Shown here piece by piece: positions 57,967 to 64,000 of a stretch of 64,000 bases of DNA. The stretch lies in assembly GCA_965246745.1 (NCBI GenBank), contig OZ251980.1, positions 1,488,001 through 1,552,000 of the forward strand, read 5' to 3'. Within the stretch, counting starts at the first letter, position 1. Every line of letters starts with the position of its first letter. This DNA comes from JANXMY01 sp965246745 (GTDB taxonomy: Bacteria > Armatimonadota > Armatimonadia > Armatimonadales > Capsulimonadaceae). A program made the translations under genes and the position numbers. The notes beneath the pieces are model-generated. The model was not told the DNA's origin, ran no database searches, and saw nothing but the letters and a program-made list of their open reading frames with translations.

Positions 57967-58125
57967 GAGCAAAAGCCAAGCGGAGAGCCGAAGCGGCTGC
58001 CGAGCGGGAAGACACTCCGGCCGGGCGGCCTGCGCGGGAGCGACCTCGACTGGGACAAAAACCGGGAAACACTGCTGCCGTTCCCGTGGCCGCTTTTCAC
58101 GGAAGCCGACGATGCAGGAAAGTAG
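57967..58125 (+). other. In-frame open extension after lutB
   Basis: Directly after the lutB TAA the same frame continues for 52 codons to a TAG at 58123-58125. It reads protein-like towards its end (GSDLDWDKNRETLLPFPWPL, FTEADDAGK). It has no start codon. It may be the relic of a longer LutB C-terminus or of a lost small gene. It is the only content of the 164-bp lutB-lutC gap besides the lutC ribosome site. Confidence 0.35.
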
Positions 58126-58130
58126 ATTTC

Positions 58131-58835
58131 TTGGCGATAAACCGGCGCGAGCAAATTCTAAGCCGAGTCCGGCGGGCCTTGCAGGTGCCCGCGCCGCCCC
58201 GGCATGCTCCGTCTCCTGCGCCGACGACTGAAAAGTACGCGCGGGGGCTGCCGATGGCCCGGCCCGATGCGCGGGCGTGGCTGCCGCCGGTCGGCGACAC
58301 TTGGGACGACCAAATGGCGCTGTTTGCGGCCCACTGCGCCGACCTGCGGGCGGAGCTGTTTTTGTGCGACGGCGAAGCCGAGGCGCACGCGCAGCTTCGG
58401 CGGCTGGCGGCGGAGTGCGGGTGGAGCAAAATCGCCGCGCATCCGGGCGAGCTGACCGACCCCGCCGTGGCCGCGCTCGGCCTGCCGACTCTGCTGACCT
58501 GTCCCGGCTACGACCTGGCGGCGCTGGAGCGGTGCGACGCCGCCCTGACGGAGTGCGATGCGCTGGTCGCGCAGACCGGCAGCGTTCTTCTCACGAGCCG
58601 CAGCGCGGGCGGGCGGACACTTTCGGCGCTGGCCCCGCACCATGTGGTGCTGGCGCGTCGCCGTCAGCTTGTGCCGGATTTGACGGCCGCGTTTGCTTTT
58701 CTCACTGAACTCTACGGCGCGGACTACCCGAGCCTGGTGTCGTTTGTCACCGGCCCGAGCCGGACCGGCGACATTGAGCGGATTTTGGTGCTCGGCGCTC
58801 ACGGCCCGAAGCGCCTTTCGATTGTTTGCAGATAA
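58131..58835 (+). CDS. lutC: L-lactate oxidation complex subunit LutC (LUD domain)
   Basis: 234 residues from TTG 58131. This start is chosen because AGGAAAG lies 8 nt upstream and the protein then begins LAINRREQILSRVRRAL, as LutC proteins do; GTG 58086 has no such signal. LUD domain features: GDTWDDQMALFAAHCADL, ECDALVAQTGSVLLTS and GRTLSALAPHHVVLARRRQL, ending FVTGPSRTGDIERILVLGAHGP. It is the third subunit of the lactate oxidation complex. rhaB starts 5 nt after its stop. Confidence 0.92.
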   Translation: MAINRREQILSRVRRALQVPAPPRHAPSPAPTTEKYARGLPMARPDARAWLPPVGDTWDDQMALFAAHCADLRAELFLCDGEAEAHAQLRRLAAECGWSKIAAHPGELTDPAVAALGLPTLLTCPGYDLAALERCDAALTECDALVAQTGSVLLTSRSAGGRTLSALAPHHVVLARRRQLVPDLTAAFAFLTELYGADYPSLVSFVTGPSRTGDIERILVLGAHGPKRLSIVCR

Positions 58836-58840
58836 CTCCA

Positions 58841-60325
58841 ATGACCGGCACTCACTCCTACATCGCCTGCGACCTCGGCGCGGAAAGCGGGCGGGTCATC
58901 CTCGGCACGCTGGCCGGGGGACGGCTGACGCTGGAAGAAATCCATCGGTTCCCGAACGGCCCGGTGCAGACGGAAGGCGGCGGGCTGCGCTGGGACATTC
59001 ACCGGATTTTCGACGAGATCAAGAGCGGGCTGACGCGGATTGGGAGCCGGCCCGCGTCGCCCGAAAGCGTCAGCGTGGACTCCTGGGGCGTGGATTATGT
59101 GCTGGTGGACGAACACGGCGACGCGCTTGCCCTGCCGTACCATTACCGGGACCCGCGCACCGAGTTGGCTTACCCCGCCGCCCTGCAAGCCGTGCCGCCG
59201 GGCGTGATTTTCGCCGAAACCGGCATTCAGCTCATGCCGATCAACACGCTGTATCAAGTGCTGGCGCACAAAAACGCGGACCCGGCCGTGCTGGAAGCAA
59301 GCACCCAGATTTTACTGATTGCCGACTATGTCGCGGCGCGATTGTCGGGGGTCGGGCGGGCCGAGCGCAGCGGGGCGAGCACGACGCAGCTTTACAATCC
59401 CGTCACCCGAAACTGGTCGGAAACGCTGCTGTCGGCGTTTAATCTGCCCGCCCGCCTGCTGCCGCCGCTGGCGGATTCAGGCACCGTGCTGGGGCCATTG
59501 CAGCCGGAGATCGCCGCTGAAACGGGACTCCGCGCCGTTCAAGTGATTGCGACCTGCTCGCACGACACCGGGGCCGCCGTCGCCGCCGTGCCGGAAGACG
59601 GCGACGACTGGGCGTTTTTGTCATCGGGGACATGGTCGCTGCTCGGGGCCGAGCTGCCTGCGCCGCTGATCAACCCGGAGGTTCAAAGGGCCAATTTCAC
59701 CAACGAAATCGGGTACGGCGGCACGGTGCGGTTTTTGAAAAACATCGCCGGGCTGTGGCTTGTTCAAGAGTGCCGCCGCGCCTGGCAGGCGGAAGGCGAA
59801 AATTATTCTTACGATGCGCTGATTCAAATGGCAGAAGCCGCCCCGCCGCGCCAAAGCCTGCTTGATCCCGCCGACCCGCGCTTTTTGTCGCCCGGCGAAA
59901 TGCCGGCCAAAGTCCGCGCGTTCTGCCGGGCGACAGGGCAGCCCGCGCCGGACACGCCCGGCGAGATTGTCCGCTGCGCGTTGGAGAGCCTCGCGCTGTC
60001 GTACCGGGCGGCGCTGACCCAAATCGAAGCCCTGACGGGCCGGACAGTGACCCGCCTGCACATTGTCGGCGGCGGCAGCCGCAATGCGCTGCTCAATCAG
60101 CTCGCCGCCGACGCCACCGGCCGGACAGTCCTCGCCGGGCCGGTCGAAGCGACCGCCGCCGGCAATGTGCTTTTGCAGGCGGTCGCGCTCGGCCACCTGG
60201 ACGGCCCTGCCGCGCTCCGGCGCACGGTAAGAGATTCGTTCCCAATTCAGTCCTATACGCCGGGCCGGGCCGACGCCTGGCAGGACGCTTATGCCCGCTT
60301 TCAGCAGCTGGAGATTACCCGATGA
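58841..60325 (+). CDS. rhaB: Rhamnulokinase
   Basis: 494 residues, FGGY carbohydrate kinase fold. ACDLGAESGRVILG is the first phosphate-binding loop; SVDSWGVDYVLVD and PYHYRDPRTE are the RhaB-type substrate region; TCSHDTGAAVAAVP and GTWSLLGAE mark the second domain, with HIVGGGSRNALLNQLAADAT near the end. It phosphorylates L-rhamnulose at O-1. It starts 5 nt after lutC and overlaps rhaEW by 4 nt (ATGA), so the five genes from lutA form one operon. Confidence 0.94.
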   Translation: MTGTHSYIACDLGAESGRVILGTLAGGRLTLEEIHRFPNGPVQTEGGGLRWDIHRIFDEIKSGLTRIGSRPASPESVSVDSWGVDYVLVDEHGDALALPYHYRDPRTELAYPAALQAVPPGVIFAETGIQLMPINTLYQVLAHKNADPAVLEASTQILLIADYVAARLSGVGRAERSGASTTQLYNPVTRNWSETLLSAFNLPARLLPPLADSGTVLGPLQPEIAAETGLRAVQVIATCSHDTGAAVAAVPEDGDDWAFLSSGTWSLLGAELPAPLINPEVQRANFTNEIGYGGTVRFLKNIAGLWLVQECRRAWQAEGENYSYDALIQMAEAAPPRQSLLDPADPRFLSPGEMPAKVRAFCRATGQPAPDTPGEIVRCALESLALSYRAALTQIEALTGRTVTRLHIVGGGSRNALLNQLAADATGRTVLAGPVEATAAGNVLLQAVALGHLDGPAALRRTVRDSFPIQSYTPGRADAWQDAYARFQQLEITR

Positions 60326-62511
60326 GCGATCCTCGCACTTATCACTTTGTTTCGGATTTATGGGACGATGCCGCCGCCGAGACGCTCGACCCGGTCGGGC
60401 GGCTGGTGTACCGCTCCAACATTCTCGGGGCCGACGGCCGCATCACCAACACCGGCGGCGGGAACACGTCGGCCAAGCTCACCGAACCCGACCCGCTGTC
60501 GCTGGAGCCGGCCGAAGTGCTGTGGGTCAAAGGCTCCGGCGGCGATCTGCGAACCGCAAAGCGCGAGAATTTTTCGTCGCTGTACCAGCACAAGCTGCTG
60601 GAATTGCAAAAGATTTACGCGCGGGCCGAGACGCGCGGGCCGAAGACCGAGGCGGAAGACAAAATGGTCGCGATGTATCCGCACTGCACGTTTAACCTGA
60701 ACCCGCGCCCGTCGTCCATTGACACGCCCCTGCACGCGTTTGTTTCGCGCCGCCATGTGGACCACACCCACCCGAACGCCGCCATTTCGGTTGCCGCGTC
60801 CAAAAATTCAGACAAATTGACCCGCGAGATTTACGGCAGCGACGTGATCCACACCGCGTGGCTGCGCCCCGGCTTCGAGCTGGGCTTGGTGCTTCAAGAG
60901 ATTTATCAAAAGAACCCGAGCGCTCAGGGGGTGATTTTGGGTCAGCACGGCTTGATCAACTGGGCCGACAGCGACAAAGAGTGCTACTACCTGTCGCTTG
61001 ATTTAATTGAAAAAGCCGGGGCGTATATCGCCGCCCGCGACAAGGGCGAAAACACATTCGGCGGGGCCAAGTGCCGAAGCCTGAGCGAAGCGAAGCGCAA
61101 AGAAGTCTTTGCCGAGATTTTGCCCTGGCTGCGCGGCCAAGTCTCGCAAAAAAAGCGCTTGATCGGGACGGTGCAGGACGACGAGAAAATTCTGCGCTTT
61201 GTCAACAGCGCCGACGCCCCCCGGCTGGCGGAACTGGGGACAAGCTGCCCGGACCATTTCCTGCGGACCAAGATCAAGCCGCTGTATGTCCATTGGGACC
61301 CGCAGGCTGAAGACGCAGCGGCGCTCAAAGCCAAGCTCTCCGAGGGATTAACGTCGTACCGGGCCGACTATGCGGCGTATTACGACGCGTGCCGGCGGCT
61401 CGATTCGCCCGCCATGCGCGACCCGAACCCGACCGTGATTTTGGTGCCGGGGCTGGGCCTGATCGCCTGGGGCAAAGATAAAAGCGAGTCGCGGGTGACG
61501 GCCGAGTTTTACAACTGCGCGGTGGAAGTGATGCGCGGCGCGGAAGCGATTGACGAGTATGTCGCCCTGCCGGCGCAGGAAGCGTTCGATATTGAATACT
61601 GGCTGCTGGAAGAAGCGAAGCTTCAGCGGATGCCGGCGGAAAAAGAATTGGCCCGGCAGGTGGTCGCCGTGGTCGGCGCGGGCAGCGGCATCGGGCGCGA
61701 GCTGGCGCACCGCCTGGTGAAAGACGGCGCTCATGTGGCGTGTTTGGATGTCAATTCCGAAGCCGCCGAGGCCACAGCCAAAGAAATCACCGACAAAGTC
61801 GGCCGGGGGATCGGGGTGGCCGGCAGCGGCATTTCCGGCTGCGGTCTGGCGGTCGGGATCGGGGTGAACATCACCGACCGCGCGAGTATCAAAGCGGCGC
61901 TGGCCGCCGTGACGCTGGCTTACGGCGGCTTTGATTCGATTGCCGTCACGGCCGGCATTTTTGTCGCGCCGGACACGGGCGGGCACATTCCCGACGACCA
62001 ATGGGCGCTGACATTTGCGATCAATGTCACGGGGTCCTATTTAGTGGCCGACGAAGCCGCGCCGCTTTGGAGAAGCCAAAACCTGCCGGGCAAACTGGTC
62101 CTGACCACGTCGGCCAACGCCGTCGTTTCCAAAAAAGGCAGCGCCGCGTATGACACATCGAAAGCCGCCGCGAACCATCTGGTCCGCACCCTGGCTGTCG
62201 AGCTGGCCCCGCTGGTCCGGGTCAACGGGGTCGCCCCCGCCACGGTGGTTCAGGGCAGCGCCATGTTCCCGCGCGACCGGGTGATCGCGAGCCTTGCCAA
62301 ATATAACTTGCCGTACAGCGAGAGCGAGGCCGACGACGCGCTTCAGGGCCGATTGGCGGCGTTTTATGCCGACCGAACTTTGACCAAGACGGCGATCACG
62401 CCGGCGGATCAGGCCGAAGCGCTGTTTCTGCTTTTGTCGGACCGCCTGAGCAAGACCACCGGCCAGGTGCTTGCGGTAGACGGCGGGCTGCACGAGGCGT
62501 TTTTGCGCTAA
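60322..62511 (+). CDS. rhaEW: Bifunctional rhamnulose-1-phosphate aldolase / lactaldehyde dehydrogenase
   Basis: 729 residues, fusion. The class II aldolase part (~1-430) has TGGGNTSAKLTEPDPLSL, the zinc ligands in HVDHTHPNAAIS and the third His region ILGQHGLINWA. The short-chain dehydrogenase part (~450-729) has VAVVGAGSGIGRELAHRLV (Rossmann GxxxGxG), a Ser in LTTSANAVVS and YDTSK (YxxxK). The family (RhaEW) splits rhamnulose 1-phosphate to dihydroxyacetone phosphate and L-lactaldehyde and oxidises the latter to L-lactate, which suits the lut genes upstream. Its stop overlaps the stop of the opposite gene by 3 nt. The rhamnose isomerase gene is not in the window. Confidence 0.93.
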   Translation: MSDPRTYHFVSDLWDDAAAETLDPVGRLVYRSNILGADGRITNTGGGNTSAKLTEPDPLSLEPAEVLWVKGSGGDLRTAKRENFSSLYQHKLLELQKIYARAETRGPKTEAEDKMVAMYPHCTFNLNPRPSSIDTPLHAFVSRRHVDHTHPNAAISVAASKNSDKLTREIYGSDVIHTAWLRPGFELGLVLQEIYQKNPSAQGVILGQHGLINWADSDKECYYLSLDLIEKAGAYIAARDKGENTFGGAKCRSLSEAKRKEVFAEILPWLRGQVSQKKRLIGTVQDDEKILRFVNSADAPRLAELGTSCPDHFLRTKIKPLYVHWDPQAEDAAALKAKLSEGLTSYRADYAAYYDACRRLDSPAMRDPNPTVILVPGLGLIAWGKDKSESRVTAEFYNCAVEVMRGAEAIDEYVALPAQEAFDIEYWLLEEAKLQRMPAEKELARQVVAVVGAGSGIGRELAHRLVKDGAHVACLDVNSEAAEATAKEITDKVGRGIGVAGSGISGCGLAVGIGVNITDRASIKAALAAVTLAYGGFDSIAVTAGIFVAPDTGGHIPDDQWALTFAINVTGSYLVADEAAPLWRSQNLPGKLVLTTSANAVVSKKGSAAYDTSKAAANHLVRTLAVELAPLVRVNGVAPATVVQGSAMFPRDRVIASLAKYNLPYSESEADDALQGRLAAFYADRTLTKTAITPADQAEALFLLLSDRLSKTTGQVLAVDGGLHEAFLR

Positions 62512-63308
62512 CCCGCCGTCTCGGAACCCGTCAGCCCCAGCGCTTTTTGGCGGAAGTGCTCGGCGGGCCAGGTGTAAATCCGGTCCGCCTGCGCGTCCGT
62601 GAGCGCGGTCGGCTCGCCGACCGTCAGCGCCGCCGTGAGGATTTGGGCGGCTTTGTCGGCCATCTGGTGAATGGCTTCCACTTCCGAGGCCGATCTGCCG
62701 AGCGCGATGAAGCCGTGGTTTTGCAGATAAATCGCCTTCGGCGGGACGCCGTATGTGTCCAGGTAGGCTGAAACGCTTTGCTTGACGGCCCGCGCCAGCG
62801 GAACGCCGGGGTCGGTGTACGGGACGCAGCACGGGGCGATGCCGCAGACGACAATCTCGTCGGGAAACAAGCGCCGGCCTGCCGCAAGAAACGCCCAGCC
62901 CCGATCCGAGCAGCCGAGGCCGTTGATGCTCGTGACATGCGTGTGCCCGGCGAACTCGATCCTCGGCAGCGTTAATAAATACGCGTGCATCAGCGTTTCG
63001 GTAGACGGCAGGACGCCTTCCGGGCTGACCGTGGATTCTTGGAGCAGCGCCTGGACTTCGGCGTCGCTCCGCGCCGCGTCCGACTCCAGCGCGGCTAAGA
63101 TCGGCGCAAATCGCACGGCGGCGACCTGGCCGGCGGTCAGGCTGCCGAGGCGGGAGCCGCTGGCTTTGACGAAAAACATTTCCCCGTCGCGCCGGGCCGA
63201 TGTGTTCCCCTCCCCCAAAATCGCCCATTGCCGGGCCGGATCGCCCAGCCGGCGCGACAGCGCCAGCAGCGCGTCCAGCCGGGCTTTCGTGTCGAGTGGT
63301 GCATTCAT
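62508..63308 (-). CDS. Class II aldolase/adducin family protein
   Basis: 266 residues. AILGEGNTSARRDGEMFFVK is the phosphate-binding start; FAGHTHVTSINGL holds the zinc HxH pair, and IYLQNHGFIALG the third His region, with Glu in STVSPEGVLPSTET. Such proteins are sugar-phosphate aldolases or epimerases (fuculose, rhamnulose, ribulose types). The substrate cannot be told from sequence. It is opposite to the rhaEW end and just 9 nt after the C13-like gene on its own strand, so it is probably co-transcribed with that gene and not with the rha operon. Confidence 0.85.
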   Translation of the reverse strand: MNAPLDTKARLDALLALSRRLGDPARQWAILGEGNTSARRDGEMFFVKASGSRLGSLTAGQVAAVRFAPILAALESDAARSDAEVQALLQESTVSPEGVLPSTETLMHAYLLTLPRIEFAGHTHVTSINGLGCSDRGWAFLAAGRRLFPDEIVVCGIAPCCVPYTDPGVPLARAVKQSVSAYLDTYGVPPKAIYLQNHGFIALGRSASEVEAIHQMADKAAQILTAALTVGEPTALTDAQADRIYTWPAEHFRQKALGLTGSETAG

Positions 63309-63317
63309 ACGCCCAGT

Positions 63318-63998
63318 TTACCCCGGCCCCAGGCAGTTTCGCGCTTCGGCGGCTTTGAGCCGGGCGTAGCGCTCCTGCACCGGCTTGTCGGCGGGCTGCT
63401 CCGAGGCGGTCAGCGTGTGGGCCAAATACACGGTGTTGGCGAGCCGGACAAACCGGATCAGCCGGACGCTCGGCAGGTCTTCGGTGTCGGTTTTGACCTG
63501 CCGGAACCGCGCGTAGGCCGCGCGGACGCGCCCTTCGCCGCGCAGATTTAGGCCGGCGGACAGGGCATCCAGCGCGGCCCGCTGCGGCGGGTCCGCCCAC
63601 ACGCGCAGGGCGGCCCAGGGCGCGGCGGCGAACTCCGCGCCGCGCGTCGGCACAAAGCGCCGCAGAAACAGGTCCGATGTGCAGACAGGCGTGTCAATCG
63701 AATCGTCGTGGATCAGCGCATACGCAAACGCTTCATCCATGCCGATTTTCCCGTCGCCGTTGTAATCCGCGCCCGTCACCGCGTCCCCCCGGCGCGACCG
63801 GCCGCTGAGGGCCGCGAAAAAGTACCCGGTAAAGTCTCGGTACTCGGCTTCGTTGATTTCCGGCGTGCACCCGGCGGCGGGCCGGGCGGCGACCGCTGCG
63901 AAAAAGCCGCAAAAGACGCGCGGCGTTTGCGGGGCGCTCGGGTCGCCCCCTTCAAACAGCAGATTGCCGAAGGCTCCCGAAAAGCATTGAACCATGAC
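63318..63998 (-). CDS. C-terminal part of a caspase-like (C13/legumain-related) cysteine peptidase, gene runs off the right edge
   Basis: The frame is open to the window edge, so the N-terminal part with the catalytic His is outside. At the edge VMVQCFSGAFGNLLF looks like the catalytic Cys strand of clan CD peptidases. GFFAAVAARPAAGCTPEI and EYRDFTGYFFAALSGR follow, then a calcium-type loop DYNGDGKIGMDEAFAYAL. This pattern occurs in secreted caspase-like proteins of planctomycete-type genomes. A helical C-terminal ~80 residues (AAYARFRQVKTDTEDLPSVR) is unassigned. It is followed by a class II aldolase gene after 9 nt. Confidence 0.65.
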   Translation of the reverse strand, partial: VMVQCFSGAFGNLLFEGGDPSAPQTPRVFCGFFAAVAARPAAGCTPEINEAEYRDFTGYFFAALSGRSRRGDAVTGADYNGDGKIGMDEAFAYALIHDDSIDTPVCTSDLFLRRFVPTRGAEFAAAPWAALRVWADPPQRAALDALSAGLNLRGEGRVRAAYARFRQVKTDTEDLPSVRLIRFVRLANTVYLAHTLTASEQPADKPVQERYARLKAAEARNCLGPG

Positions 63999-64000
63999 GG

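Overview
The window is 64 kb of high-GC DNA from a diderm bacterium. Lipoprotein export and maturation genes (LptF/LptG-type permease, lnt), an outer-membrane transporter-like protein and a PEP-CTERM protein all point to an outer membrane. Gene content and style (PEP-CTERM, RAMWGS-type subtilase, hybrid GGDEF/HD-GYP proteins, RhaEW fusion, many start codons placed 6-8 nt after a -10 box) would fit Armatimonadota or a neighbouring phylum. That assignment is an inference from style, not from a marker gene. No rRNA or tRNA gene and no CRISPR array was seen.

Layout. 0-1.6 kb: C-terminal part of a superfamily 2 helicase, less GC-rich than its neighbours. 1.6-6 kb: S9 peptidase, PEP-CTERM protein, and a NERD-domain protein behind a cyclic-di-GMP-I riboswitch plus terminator. 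6-16 kb: glnE, a beta-lactamase-fold hydrolase, a hydrolase-sdpR-sdpI operon, a spore-photoproduct-lyase-like radical SAM protein, a small stress membrane protein, an LptF/LptG permease and a lipoprotein. 16-18 kb: lnt, carrying two composite palindromic elements, one at its 5' end and one in frame inside the gene. 18.6-21 kb: a secreted subtilase with RAMWGS repeats behind a second c-di-GMP-I riboswitch. 21.7-25.3 kb: a low-GC array of RHS C-terminal toxin cassettes and putative immunity genes. 25.3-31.1 kb: two large c-di-GMP turnover proteins, divergently transcribed. 31-38.8 kb: a zinc-ribbon/transporter/lipid-anchored-like operon divergent from an HTH regulator, then M13 and M16 metallopeptidases. 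38.8-43.5 kb: an AlbA_2 ATP-binding regulator, an antitoxin-like HTH gene, an M16 3'-end remnant, an AraC regulator and an unusual ABM-MDR fusion. 43.5-51.3 kb: membrane genes, a second AlbA_2 regulator, an orphan terminase-like gene and four small acidic low-complexity proteins. 51.5-54.5 kb: UvrD-type helicase and a small lipoprotein. 54.6-64 kb: sugar catabolism: secreted aldose 1-epimerase, lutABC, rhaB, rhaEW, another class II aldolase, and the C-terminal part of a caspase-like C13 protein.

How the genes work together. The lutABC-rhaB-rhaEW block makes a coherent route: rhamnulose is phosphorylated (RhaB), cleaved to dihydroxyacetone phosphate and L-lactaldehyde (RhaE part), the aldehyde is oxidised to L-lactate (RhaW part), and LutABC oxidises lactate to pyruvate. 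Two c-di-GMP riboswitches and two GGDEF+HD-GYP proteins within 26 kb form a local c-di-GMP circuit whose outputs include a secreted protease. Many genes look leaderless. Short tandem repeats sit exactly at several stop codons, notably after both AlbA_2 genes.
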